Shown one piece after another: positions 25,003 to 36,739 of a stretch of DNA of 64,000 nt. Position 1 is the first letter of the stretch; each line of letters begins with the position of its first letter. The stretch is from Corynespora cassiicola (Eukaryota; Ascomycota; Dothideomycetes; Pleosporales; Corynesporascaceae): positions 3,038,001-3,102,000 of the forward strand of contig JAEUWY010000006.1 in NCBI GenBank assembly GCA_022059125.1. Direction: 5' to 3'. A model generated the notes under the pieces. That model was not told the DNA's origin, searched no databases, and saw only the letters and a program-made list of their open reading frames with translations. The position numbers were made by a program, and so were the translations under genes.

Positions 25003-27899
25003 CTATTCTTTTTTTAGTCTAGCTTAGTTTTTTAAGCTAATATATAACGCGCGGGTTTTTTTTATTACTGCCTATTTTTATAATAATATCTAAAATACTA
25101 ATAGTTTTTAGTACTGTCTGCTGTTATTATTTAGTTAATTTTATTAAAACTGTAAAAAAAATTATAGTTTAAAAGTATTTAACTTACGTAAAGTATAAAT
25201 AAATATATAAAATATATATTTACTTTAAAAAGTATAGTAAGTATCTATATTATAAATAGTAGTATAATATTTATGTTATTTAGTCTAAGTTTTAGCGTTT
25301 TACTTAAAAAAAAATTATAATAATAAATAAAAAAGTTATATAAAACGTAGAATACAGCTGTAAAAGTATATAAAAAAGTTTTAAAAAACTTATAAATAGT
25401 AAAAGCTAAAAAAAAGCAGCTTTATTAATAGATAGACTTACTTAATTATTATACAAAAAAAGCTATATTAGTAAAAAAATAAGATTTAGAGAAGTAAAAG
25501 CAGCAGAAATATAAAGCGTTATCTAAAGTTTTTATTTTTAATAGTCTTTTTAAAAGTTTTATTTTTAACTTTTTTTTAAATATTTAAAATGCTATTAAAA
25601 GTTTTTTAATAATTTTTAAAAAGTATCTGTGTTATTTACTAGTTTTTAAGTATTTAGTTATATATAATATATTACTTTTCTTTAAATATATTTTTTTTAA
25701 TTACTTTTATATAGTAGTAGAAATAATTTTATTTTTAATTTTTTTTAAATAGTTACTAACAGTTCTTTAGATTTTGTTCTAATTTTTAAATATTTTTTAA
25801 CTTTAAATATTTTTTCTATTTAACTAACTATTTCTGTGTAAAGTAGATATTACAGAATTTATTTTATTTTATTTTATAGTAGCCTACTAGCGCTTCTACT
25901 TTAAATTTAACTTTTTTTTCTATTCTGTAATAAAAATATTTTTAAACTAATATTTTAGCATTAGTAAGTTTTAATAGTAATATATAAAATACTAAATATA
26001 TTCTAGTATTAGCAGAGAGTTAGAGTTTATAGTTAACTAGTCTTTTTTGTTCTAAAATTAAAAATAGTCCGACTTTAATATAATCTAATTTCTTATTTAG
26101 TTATATTATTTAAAAATTTTTTATAAAAATATATATATATATATATATATATTTTTTTTAGCTGAGATGCTATTTTTTGTTTTTAATTAATATAAAAAAT
26201 AGTTTTACGTTATACTGTTTTAATATTTTTTTATAATTATTTATAAAGTTTTTATAATTTTTTTAATTTATCTATTATTTAACTTATAACTAGCTTAATT
26301 TTTTTTTTTTTAATTTTTAGTAATAGAAGATTTAGATATATTCTATATAATATGTAATAAAAAAATTATTTTATTATTACTAATTTTCTATTATTAAGTA
26401 CAAGTTATACTATAAATAGTAGTAATACTTAATTATTTTATTTTTAGTTACTATATATTTGTAGATATATTTTTATAGTTTAATTTATTTTTTCTATTTA
26501 ACTGTCTGTCTGTAAATAATATACTATTAATAATTTTTTTTTAATTTTAATAGCTAATATTAGTGTTATTTAGTAGTTTAATATAAAAAGTTTATCTCTA
26601 TCGCTAATAATTAATTAAAATAGTTTATAATACTTAACTACGTGATTTAAAATAATCTGTACTAGTTTTAGTATAATATAGTTATTTTTAAATAAAATTA
26701 TTTTTATATATTTTATAAATTTATTTATAACTACTAAAATAGTATTATAAAATATTTTAAAAACTAAATTCTAAAACATTAGTAGTTTAGTAATAAAATT
26801 TATAGTAATATTTATTTAAAGTTTATTTAGTATTTTTATAGTTTGTAGTTTTCTGTATTAAGCGTGTATATTATACTTATTTTTCTAATATATTATATAT
26901 TTTTTAATATATTTTGCTACTTTATTCTTTAATCTAAAAATATTATATATTTATTATATTAGTTTAATTATTTATTTAATATCTGGGTGTCTGTATAACA
27001 GATTTTTATAATACTGCTAAATAATAATTTAATAAAATTTTTTTAGTATTTATTAGTATACTGTTATAATAAAGTTAATACTGCGTACTAGTTTTAAAAT
27101 ACTATTTAACGCTTATTTAAAAATAGCAGTTTTATTTATTAATTTAGTTTCTGTAATATCTATTTTTTAGCTTAAAATATTAGCTTTTCTGTTTTTTTTA
27201 CTTAGTATATAAATAATTTTAAATTTATATTATTTTAATTTTTTACTCTATCTAGTATATTGTCAGTCTAATAGTTTAGTTATTATAAATATTATTAAAT
27301 TTTTATAATTTAAATATACTATAAATTTTAAACAGCTTTTTATATAAATTTTCTAATATTTAAAAAAGTCTATAATAGTAAGTAACTTTTTATTATAAAT
27401 ATTATAATTTTTTTTAGCTCTGCTAAACTTTTTTAAGTAATAAATAATTAAATACTATTTACTTTTTTTTTTCTAATTAATATATATTTTTATTATTAAG
27501 TTTAATACGTCTGTTTCTATACGTAAAAGTTTTCTACTAATAAAAAATATAAAAACTAGTAGTAATATACTTACTTTTTTAAGTATTTTAAAAGCTTATT
27601 ATTAGTCTGTATTCTACTTAAATAGTATATTTTTCTTTATTAATTTTATAAATAGTAGTACTTTTTCTAAGTAGTAATTAATAAACTGTTTATTAAAATT
27701 ATAGAATTTTAAAAAAAATTATATATTTTTAATATTTTTTAGCGTTAGCCAGTTCTTAACTACTTTAATTTTTTTTAAACTAATTTTAACTCTATATCTT
27801 TCTATAATATATTTTAAAAATTTAACTTTTTCTTTATAGAATTTATATTTTTCTAGTTTAAGTTATAGCTCTACTTTTTCTAAATATTTTAGTACTATT

Positions 27900-28310
27900 T
27901 ATACGTGCTAAATGTGTTTCTTAAAATTTTTAAAAAAAACTAAAATATTATTTAAATATATAATAATAAATATATTTAAATATACTTTTAATATATTATT
28001 AATAAGTGTTTAATATGTCGCAGGTGTGTTAGTAAAACTAAATAGTATTTTAAAATATTTATAGTATTTATACTGCGTTTAAAATACTGTTTTTTATTTT
28101 TTATTTTTTTTATATATATTAGATTATACGCGTCTTAAAGATTTAAAACTATAAATATTTATACTTTAAATAGTTTATTTTTAAGCTTTTAAATATTTAG
28201 TAGTAAATATCTATTTTTAATTATAATATTATTAAATTTTTTAAAATTTATATATAACTATAGAAATTTATTTTTTTTAAAAATAAAAATAATTAAGTAT
28301 TCTACTTTTA
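27900..28310 (-). pseudogene. Reverse transcriptase remnant of Gypsy-1B
   Basis: The minus strand repeats the order of blocks seen at 11,335-11,690: FFVPKK-like near 28,300, LTNAPATFQ-like near 28,020 and YLDD near 27,950. It is interrupted by many stops from RIP. Confidence 0.75.
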
Positions 28311-31070
28311 ACGTTCATTCGCGTATAAATTTTTTTTTAAAATTTTTATTAAAATATATTTATAACGCTATAAGTTTTTTTTTTAATAAACTATAAATAA
28401 ATTTAAAAATTAGATATTTTTTTTTTTAAAAAGCTATTTTGCAGTTCTAAAGTTAATACTTAAATAATATTTTATTATTTACTTTTTTTTAAAAAAGTAG
28501 TTTTTATTTACTATATTTTTTAGAAATTATAAAAGTTACGCTAGTTATTTCTAAAACTTTTATTTTTTTATTTAGTAGCTTTTTATTAAATTTAGTAAAA
28601 TTAACTTTTTTTTTTAAAAGCGTTTTAGTTAATTTTTTACTATTTATATTATTTAGCGTAATTTTATTTACTATTAAACGCTACTAATACGTAAATTTTA
28701 ATATAATAGCGTAATTATATTCTGTAAATAAAAGCTTTTTTTTTACTTAATTAATATATAAATTATATTTTTTAAACTATAGAAGTTTTAGAATAATGTT
28801 GTAGATAGCCGTGTCTATAATATTAAAAAAAATCTTTTTTTAATATTTTTAAATATCTATAATAGTTATAGCTTTTTAATTTATTAATATTTTTTTTAGT
28901 ATTTTTTTTTAGTTACTATGTAAAAAAAATAAAGTTATTTATAAATATATATTTTTACTTTACTACGTTTTATAGCCTGCTGTAAAAAGTAGTTACACTA
29001 AACTTTTATATCTAATAATACTTTTATTTAGTATTTATTAAGTTTAATAAATAGCTTAACTAAGTTTTTTAAATTAGTAGTATATAATATTTTAAGTTAA
29101 TTTTAAGCGCTAAGTGCTGTTCTAAAAAAAACTTATTACTAAATTTATATAAATATTTTTTATTTTAGTAATATTTATAATTATTATATAAGTATATTTA
29201 CTAAAAATTTTACGTATATTTTTTATTAACTAGTATATTTATTATAAGTTTTTTAGCTTTATTTATTTTAAAAAAATATTATAATTATTATTTATTTTAT
29301 AAGTAAGTGTTGTATATATATATTTTACAGTTAAACTATTAATATTTATATTTACGTAGTTTAAATAGAAACTAGTTTACAGCTATTTTATCTAAATAGT
29401 AAATTTAATATTAGTTTTTTTAATAAAAAGTTTATAAGTAAATTACGTACTTTAAATTTTTTAAGTTTAAATAGTATTACAGTTTTTATATATTTTAGCT
29501 TTATAAAAAGCTTAGAACTATATTTAGTTTACTGTTAAAATTTAGTAAAACTTTTAATCTAATTTTTAAATTTAGTTAATTAACTTATTTTTATATTTTA
29601 GAATTACGACGTTGTTAGTGTTTCTCTAAGTTTTAGTTTTTTTTATTTAAATTATAGTATTTTTTTAACTATTTATATATTATAAATAATTTTTTCTACT
29701 ATACAGGCGTTTTTATTAAATTTTTTCTGTGTTTTTTAAAAGCTTTAGCTAATTTTTATATTTTTTTAAAATTTTTATTTATTCTAAATTATATAAGTTT
29801 AAGTAGTATACTACTATTACTATTTTTTTTAAACTTATAACTAGTATTATTTAAATAGTTTTTATAATCGTGTGTTTTGCGAAAAGCTTTTTTTTTTAAA
29901 AACTAAATTTTTTAAATTTAACTTTTTTAAAAATACTTTTAAGCTCTATTTAAGTATTTTTATTTTAATACTAAATATAATTAAAAAAAAAATTTATTTT
30001 TCTGTTTTGCAGTAGTTTACTATTACAAATAAATTCTGTTTTATAAAATTTTTTTATAATAATTTTCTATTTATTATCTGCGTCGGATTTATTATTTAAA
30101 ATAGTTTATAATATATTTAGCTATTAAATAATTATATTTTTTAATTAACAGGTTTTTATAATATAGCCTGTTTTTCTATACGTGTAGTAAATTATAATTT
30201 TATTTTTAAACTTATTATTTCTTTTTTTATTTTTTTTTCTGCTTTCTAAATATTACTAAAAACTATTAATTTATTACTATAGGTGTTATAAGTAAAATAC
30301 GTTACTTTATATTTAACTCGTTTACTAGTATTAGCGTTATAATACTTTTTACTATAGCTTAGTTTAGTATATTATTTATATTTTAAGTTCTAGTTTTAGT
30401 ATAATTCTATTTATAATTTATACAGTTTTTAATTAATATTAATAAATTTATTTATAAGTTATTTAAGTGTGTTAAGCTAAGCTCCAGAACGCATAAATTT
30501 TTTTTTAATATTAAATTTAAGTTTTTAATAGTATATTATTATAAATACTTTATTATTTTATTTAGTAAAAATTAATAGTTACTAAAATTTATTAGCGTAG
30601 TTAGCAGCTGAAGCCTATTATTTAAAATATTAAATAGCTTATTTAGTAATTATATTTTTATTAAAAACTTTAAAAACTTATTTAATTTTTTTTTTAAATT
30701 TATTAAAGTTTTTTATTTATTTATTAACGTCGTTGTTAGCTTTACTGTTTTTATACTTAATAAAAGCTAGTTTAATTTATTAAAGTATTTTGTTTTTTAT
30801 GTACGTAGCTATAAATATAATATATATATATTTTTTTTTAATATTTTTACTTTAAAAGTTAAAAAATAAATTAAGCTGTAAAAGCTAGTTTTTAAGCTTA
30901 TTTTATTTTTTATAATAAAAATTAAGTATTATTATTTTAATAGAATTGTTATTTGCTGTATTAGGTTATATAATTATACTAGTAGTAGCTTTAGTACTAA
31001 TAGTACTATTAGTTAAAGTTAAAAGTACGCGTAATTCTAAAATAGTACTTATTTTAAAAAGTATTTATAA

Positions 31071-31440
31071 TATTAAAACTATACTACAGGCTATAAATAA
31101 AACTAAAAAATAAATAGCTGCTTAAATTAATTTTTAGAAATAAATACTAGTAAAGTTATGTAAATAAAAAAATATATAATATACTATACAGATCTCTGTA
31201 TTAGCGATAAAGTATAATAAATTAATAATTAATTCTAAATAATAAATTTACTAATAAAGTAAATATAATTATAAAGTATAATTATGCGAACTATATATAT
31301 GTGTCTAAAGCTTTCTACTTAGTACTGCTTAGTTACTTAGTACTACTAAACAGACTAATTAACTAAGTATATTACGTAACTAGCTATAGCGGTATAACTC
31401 TATCGGCCCCGTTATTAGCCTACGTTTATAGCTTATAATA
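31071..31440 (-). repeat. LTR of Gypsy-1B (right copy)
   Basis: These 370 bp are a direct repeat of 24633-25002 and form the 5' LTR of the minus-oriented element. They keep the GCGGTATAACTCTATCGG segment better than the left copy. Confidence 0.88.
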
Positions 31441-31445
31441 TAATT

Positions 31446-31956
31446 TAACGTTTTATAAATTTTATAATTTTGTAAAAGATCTAGCTTCAGGTAATAGTAT
31501 TTGCTTTACACTAGAATTAATAATAGAAAAATAGCTTAAATAATATATTAATAGTAGTTTTAAAAATAATACTTATCGCGTTTTAAGTGTGCGTTAAGCG
31601 CAGGTTTTACGCAGCTCGCTCGCTTTACACGCTAATACAAATATAAAATAGCGGGAATCCCGCAATATTCGTTATAAATTTTATAAAAATAATTTTATAA
31701 AACTATAAAATTTTATAAAATTTAATATATATATAGTTTATATAATTATATTTTATAATTATATTTACTTTATTAGCAAATCTATTATTTAGAATTAACT
31801 ATTAACTTATTATACTCTATTATTAATATAGAAACTTATATAGTATATTATATATTATTTTATTTACGTAACTCTACTAGTATTTATTTCTAAAAATTAA
31901 TTTAAGCAGCTACTTACTTTTTAGCCTCGCTTATAGCCTGTAGTACAGCTTTAACA
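31446..31956 (+). repeat. 3' LTR of Gypsy-1A, second fragment, with nested 206-bp unit
   Basis: This stretch resumes exactly where 24632 stopped (TAACG against TAGCG in the 5' LTR) and ends in an intact CA terminus, GCTTTAACA. It is longer than the matching part of the 5' LTR because a 206-bp unit with AATTT TSDs is inserted at 31471-31676. About 29 further bp come from a local AT repeat. TACTA follows directly. Confidence 0.85.
31471..31676 (+). repeat. 206-bp LTR-like unit S, copy 2
   Basis: The unit starts TGTAAAAGATCTAGCTTCAG and ends TTCGTTATA (from TTACA), with perfect AATTT TSDs at 31466-31470 and 31677-31681. It lies inside the 3' LTR of Gypsy-1A. This is the least mutated copy and keeps a GC-richer core with a GCGGGAATCCCGC palindrome. 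Confidence 0.85.
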
Positions 31957-31961
31957 TACTA

Positions 31962-32042
31962 TTAATATATTATTTAAGCTATTTTTCTGTTATTAATTTT
32001 AGTATAAAGCAAATACTATTATTTAAAGCTAAATTTTTTATA
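31962..32042 (-). repeat. 206-bp LTR-like unit S, copy 1, right part
   Basis: This is the sense-5' end of the copy that Gypsy-1A interrupted. In reverse complement it matches the first part of 31471-31676 and ends in TATAAAAAATTTAGC, from TGTAAAAGATCTAGC. Confidence 0.8.
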
Positions 32043-32550
32043 AAAAAAAAAACTTTTACAGCTTTTTAAATAAAAAGCTATAGATTTTATTTTAATAGCT
32101 ATTATTAATAAAAAGTTATTAGCTTTAAAGTTTTATATAAATAATTATTATTAAATAAATAACTTATTTATTTTTATAACTTACTTATTTTTTACGTTAC
32201 TAGTTTATATAAAAAATCTAGCTTTAAGTAATAGTATTTACTTTATACTAAAATTAATAACAGAAAAATAGCTTAAATAATATATTAATAGTAGTTTTAA
32301 AAATAATATTTATTATATTTAAAGCGTACGTTAAACGTAGGTTTTATATAGCTTATTTACTTTATACGCTAATATAAATATAAAATAGTAGAAGTTTTAT
32401 AATATTTGTTACAGTTTAGTTAAAAAATTATATAAGTTTAAAAAGTACTATTTTTTTAATTTTTTTTTTAATATTTTCTCTCTGTAAAAAGTTTTATAAG
32501 TAAAAAAAGTGCTATTTTTTCGATTACTCTTTTTAAATATCACTCTACTA
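32043..32550. mobile_element. Decayed Tc1/mariner ends at the isochore edge
   Basis: From 32,414 the sequence follows the right TIR of the element at 20219-22352 with RIP changes, ending CTCTCTG at 32,484 followed by TA. A second, differently mutated copy of the same end (with GTGCTATTTTTTCGATTACT intact) follows at about 32,487-32,550, again before TA. The outer part of the first element was split by the 206-bp unit at 32208-32413. No transposase frame is left. Confidence 0.7.
32208..32413 (+). repeat. 206-bp LTR-like unit S, copy 3
   Basis: It starts TATAAAAAATCTAGC and ends in an intact TTGTTACA. Perfect GTTTA TSDs lie at 32203-32207 and 32414-32418. It sits inside a decayed Tc1-type terminal repeat. 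The length is identical to copies 1 and 2. Confidence 0.88.
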
Positions 32551-32874
32551 TAGTAGATAGTTACTATTTTATTAGATGCCTGACCAGTATTATTACTGTT
32601 TTTCTCTCTTGTATTTACTGTTTAGTTCTAGCCCAGCACAGCTGAGAGAAAAGGACTTCTATAGCTCTTTCGATATAGTAGATAATAATGTGATTTCGCG
32701 TCCGTTTGTTACCACTGTTTGGTCACGTGGCTGCGTGCACTAGCGTGTTTCTGTCCAGAGCAGCACGCAACCTCAACCTTAGTCCGACTTGCCATGTGCC
32801 TTGCCTATCTGCTTCTGTACCTCCTTTCGCCAGTATCTCACAAAACACCAAATCGACGCCAAGTCGTCAGCATC

Positions 32875-34411
32875 ATGGCTCCTCATGGCACTAACCGATA
32901 TGCAGCTCTGGACGACAATCTGGAGAACGACTCTCCAGTGGCAGCTGTAACAAACACCAGCAGTTACAATCCGTTTTCGAACCAAGTTGCCAAAAACGAC
33001 TATCTATGGGAAGACGTCAAGCCTCGTGGAGCTCATGTCAAATCAAAAACCCCGGCGATCCAGAACAACAACCTGGCGGGCGCTCTACGTCCTCATGCGC
33101 CTAGCAAGCCTCTCAATGGCAATGTCGCCGCTTTTGGGCAGCGAAAGATATCTGACAGCTCATCCGAACGCCACAGTTCTATTGATCATGAGAACTGGTG
33201 CGGCGTATGCCGCCTCAAGTTCCCCAGTAAGGCAGCGTTGCAGACGCATGTCAAGAATACGCCTAACCATCGTCACTACTGCAACCTCTGCAAGCGAGTT
33301 TTCAAGGATAGGAATGGTATCAAGAACCATGTTGACAACTCTGCCGGTCATGACACCTTCTGCAATCTTTGTCTCAGTGCTTTCCTCGACGAGTGGGGTC
33401 TCAAGAACCACTTCGAGAACAACTCTGGAGTCGGCCACGAATTCGTGTGCATGACGTGCTTGCTCTGCTTCCACACTGAAGATGAGCTCAAACTACACAT
33501 CAATACCGGTGAGAAGCACGTCGTATGTCGCACCTGCTTCCGGAGCTTTAGGAACCAAGAAGAGCGAGACACGCACTGGAAGAATACCATGAGTAAGTCC
33601 CGTCCAATCCACGATGCTAAGTAACGCATCTAATTCAGAAAACAGAGCACAAGCACTGCCTCCAACCCGGCTGCGAATTTGACGGCCCTGACGAGCAGGC
33701 CTTGGAGCGCCACATTCGTTACGATCACTTTCATTGCGATGGCTGCAAGAAAATCTTCCCGTCTCAGAACAAGCTCAATGCACACTACCTAAAATGCACC
33801 TTTGATATGAAGTGCCGCAACTGTGACGAGTCCTTTGCCGGTCGCGTCAAGCTTCTCGCACACCTCGAGACATGCTTCCATTGCCGCGAATGCGACTTCC
33901 GGACCAATTACAAGACCGACATTGAAAATGTACGAAATGAATAAACTTCGTTTCTTGGGGTAGAGTTGCTAACGTTGCCGCAAAGCACATGACCCATCAC
34001 GCCCCCACGATGATTCCATGCTGGGGCTGCAAGATGCCCATGCACACTGCGAGCAGCCTCATCAACCACCTCGAGTCTGGCCGCTGCGCCAAGATGCTCG
34101 AGCCCTCGCTCTTGACCCGCGTTCTCGGCCAGTGGTGGTACTCACCATTATACATGGACATCGATATCCATGTACAATTGCGTAGCGGTCGCGTCGACCC
34201 TAAGAAGGTGACTGAGTGGATGAAGGATGGTGTGATCCCGCCATTTATTTGCCGCGCTAAGGACTGTGGTAAAATGTTCGGCCATCTCAGCTCGCTAGCA
34301 CTCCATGTCGAGAATGGATCCTGCTCATGGGATATTACGCGCTTGGGTCTGGACAAGCTCGAGAAGGAGATGACCAACTTCTGGGTGCACAAGGGCAGTG
34401 CAAGCGATTAG
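32875..34411 (+). CDS. C2H2 zinc-finger protein
   Basis: Three exons (32875-33592, 33646-33929, 33986-34411) join into about 475 residues. The ATG at 32875 (ATCATGGCT context) is chosen over the upstream open frame, which has no ATG. The N-terminal about 100 residues are low-complexity and polar. From about residue 105 onward there is a run of Cys2-His2 fingers: CGVCRLKF...H, CNLCKRVF...H, CNLCLSAF...H, CMTCLLCF...H, CRTCFRSF...H, then in exon 2 CEFDG...H, CDGCKKIF...H and CRNCDESF...H. Exon 3 adds a CWGCKMPM finger and a last CRAKDCGKMF finger near the C-terminus. Proteins of this kind are common in Pezizomycotina and mostly uncharacterised; nucleic-acid binding is likely but the target is unknown. 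It is the first gene beyond the isochore, about 320 bp from its edge. Confidence 0.85.
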
Positions 34412-34914
34412 GAATCTGCCCATTGCCCTGTGTATTCGCAGGCTGTGAGTGTAGCCGCAGATCATGCGTGCGTTCAAATCTCATGCAATGGCACTTCTCT
34501 TGGGATTTCAGGAAGGTGGATTTCATGATTTGCGAAGGGAGAATATTCTGCGCCTCGCCTCGGTGTATACCGGGAAGCGAAAGTATTCAATTTTAACGAG
34601 GGGCGTAGATAGGTATTTCCCCCTCATGGTTTGATCCGCGATAGCGGTGAAAATATCTCGGTCCTCAATCTCTAACTCTGATTGTAGTGTTATGGTAGCC
34701 CTGTAGTGCAAAAGTTTATTCTAGGCTGCTCGACCAAGTGAGTTATTAGCGCCTTGAGGCCGATGTCTCTTGGCCACACATATCCCGACGTTCCATGAAT
34801 GGGGGGCCCGATTCTTTGCGCCAAACACTTTAAAGCAGAAGGGAAATGAAACAGATGTTGTCATTCATGATAAAATCGACCTCAAAACTCCTCTCGAATT
34901 GAATTCCAAACTGT
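34412..34914. other. Intergenic region
   Basis: About 500 bp lie between the convergent zinc-finger and GH43-like genes. It should contain both 3' ends. Short open frames here have no homologous features and no good start context. I see no RNA gene or repeat. Confidence 0.6.
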
Positions 34915-36739
34915 CTATAGGGGATTTTCTAGCGGATACACGATGATCTTGTCAACATCAGCTGCCTTGGTTCCATTGCCGTTCGACAGTCCTCCGAGTG
35001 TGATGTTGTTCCGACCAAGAGTGAGATTCAATGCCAGCGGTGAAGCCATGATTATACCCTTGTGGGTGTCTTTCATAGAAAGCTTCTGTCGGGTCGCGGG
35101 GTCATTGTTGACCTCGACCCAGCCATAGCGACGGAGGATCCAAATGCCGCCGATCCGATCTGGCTGCCCGTATGGGGCATCCCCGAAACCCATATCATCA
35201 GTATCTGGGGTATGTTAGAATTTGCTAATAGATCATGCAAGATTTTCGGGAGACTTGCTCTGGTAATAGAACGATACCCATTGCTCACCACCTTGCCCGT
35301 CTACCGCGAATGTGATGGTGCTGTCGTTCCCATCGATGCCTGTGGCAATCGTACCTCTACTGGCAAATGGCTGCGTAATGAGTCAGTCAGATGAAAAAGA
35401 GCCATGTGTCGCACGTACCGCTTCTTGGTGAAAAGCGTTGCCCCGAAGTGTCGCATCAGCACTGTAGTAGGTTTGACCTTCGACCTCAGTCCACTCGCCG
35501 GTTTCTCTGAAATGTAGTCAGCGATAGATCCGACATCCAATCAGCAGAAACTTACACATTGAGATCATAAACATCGATCCATTCAATATTCAGTGATTTC
35601 TTTTTACAATCGACGATGAGGGGAAGCCAGACATACGTTGCCTCCCAATTTGCGTTCAGGTCCCACTAGACAGGTTTTAGTTCAGCCCGTGGATACAGAC
35701 TGCTCATCGAAGACTTACTCGATCGCCCAGGTACAAATGGGTGGTCTGTTTTGACCCCCGGATCGTCAGTGTGTTTCCGGATTGCGAATTCAACCCTCGC
35801 GTGTTGAGCGGGTTGATGATCCAGGGCTGGGACCATGGGCCTCCAAGTTTGTCGGCATGATAAGCCACAACGTCTGTCTCAAGTCAGTTCCGTACTACCT
35901 TGGGGTGGATAAATGCGTACTGTTGGGGCGATAGCCTGTTTTGTGACTCATGATTGCAAAGTACCCAACATCTGTCTTCACGATACTAGGAGCTTCGAGA
36001 TCCGACTTATGCCAGCGGTATACCACTTGATCCAGGTGTGTAACATCCTCGTTGTAAGAGGTCAAATAAACATCTCGGCCCTCGCGACTGTCGCCATTGG
36101 AGTACATCGCATATGAGCGCTTCGTGTCAGGGTCAGTGAACATGCCAAAGTCTTGGGACCAGTTTCCCAAAGGCAAGTAGGCATCAACATAGGTGTAAGG
36201 GCCGGAATAGTTGTCGGCCACGGCATGCCCTTGTAGCAGCCAGTTGTATGCACGATTGGGTGCATCAGCATGCCACCACATCTACCATGATTTTTTTTAT
36301 TAATTATTAGGGAATTGAAGTCATGCTGTTGGGGTTTCTCACATTGTACTTCCCAGTACTCTCAGCATAGGCGACCTTCGGTCGCTGAATCACCATTGAG
36401 GGATCGATACGGGGATGGCCCTCGATCGGTGCTTCCCGACGGAGAAAATTAGCTCCAGCAATAAAATTACCACATCGACAAACCTAGAGCAAGACCGTGG
36501 TCTTCCCACTTCGCAAGGTTTTTGGAGCTGTACACTCGTATGCCACCCCCCTCGGTGTGACCCTCAACTTTGTACTCCCCAAACAACCAAAATGTTTTCG
36601 TTTCTTCATCATAGTTGATTCCACCGGCATGTGCATTGACCAAGTTACCATTTGTATCCTTCCAATGGGCACCTGGAACGATGTAGGCGGCTCGAGCGAG
36701 TACGGTAAAAAGACAAAGTGTGGATAGAGTGTACTGCAT
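34915..36739 (-). CDS. Secreted glycoside hydrolase, GH43-like (exo-beta-1,3-galactanase type)
   Basis: The protein starts MQYTLSTLCLFTVLARA, a clear signal peptide, at the ATG at 36739; the open frame upstream has only a TTG. The mature part begins YIVPGAHWKDTNG and contains GGINYDEETKTFWLFGEYK and YSSKNLAKWEDHGLAL, the arrangement seen in GH43 galactanase and arabinanase-like five-bladed propellers. The second exon block (about 36,281-35,930) has KYNMWWHAD, GPYTYV, PLGNWSQDFGMFTD and APSIVKTDVGYFAIMSH. The C-terminal blocks include NSQSGNTLTI and WVEVNNDP, suggesting a sandwich domain after the propeller. At least five short introns interrupt it; the first acceptor (before APIEGHPRID) and the second (before MWWHAD) are clear. 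It probably removes galactose from arabinogalactan side chains outside the cell. Subfamily and exact substrate are not certain. Confidence 0.75.

Larger units (their letters stand above)
24633..31440 (-). mobile_element. Gypsy-1B: second copy of the Gypsy-1 chromovirus, inside the 3' LTR of copy A
   Basis: This 6808-bp element sits in minus orientation. TSDs are TAACT (24628-24632) and TAATT (31441-31445), equal after one RIP change. Both LTRs are exactly 370 bp. The internal region is the reverse complement of Gypsy-1A. It lacks the TIR transposon and Gypsy-2, so it supplies clean empty sites for both. The reverse transcriptase active site maps near 27,940-27,960 on the minus strand. It is heavily RIP-mutated and inactive. 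Confidence 0.9.
6278..31956 (+). mobile_element. Gypsy-1A: Ty3/gypsy chromovirus carrying four later insertions
   Basis: This LTR retrotransposon lies in plus orientation with perfect TACTA duplications at 6273-6277 and 31957-31961. Its 5' LTR is 6278-6722. Its 3' LTR is broken into 24459-24632 and 31446-31956. Inside it sit a TIR transposon (8281-10128), Gypsy-2 (13283-23210), Gypsy-1B (24633-31440) and a 206-bp unit (31471-31676). Removing these and their TSDs leaves about 6.87 kb, close to the 6.81 kb of sister copy Gypsy-1B. Reverse transcriptase, RNase H, integrase region and chromodomain follow in Ty3/gypsy order. All frames carry many RIP-type stops, so it is dead. Confidence 0.9.
1..32552. 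other. AT-rich, RIP-degraded isochore
   Basis: This stretch is overwhelmingly A+T, has TpA as the dominant dinucleotide and contains no ORF of useful length on either strand. The cytosines that remain sit mostly in CpT/ApG and GpC contexts (many AGCT and CTG), while CpA and TpG are nearly absent. That is the pattern left by repeat-induced point mutation in ascomycetes. Paired repeat copies inside the region differ mainly by C-to-T and G-to-A changes, which supports the same process. The composition switches to normal coding-type sequence within about 100 bp after 32,550. Confidence 0.95.

Noticed and set aside
1..32552. AT-rich block as a regional centromere
   Set aside because: Centromeres of many fungi look like this, but everything readable is explained by nested, RIP-mutated transposons. 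Not excluded, only unsupported.
32719..32874. Upstream extension of the zinc-finger protein (TTG start)
   Set aside because: The extension has no ATG and reads like leader sequence; the ATG at 32875 has good context.
34327..34711. Short frames at the end of the zinc-finger gene
   Set aside because: They overlap the last exon or the 3' region and show no coding signature.
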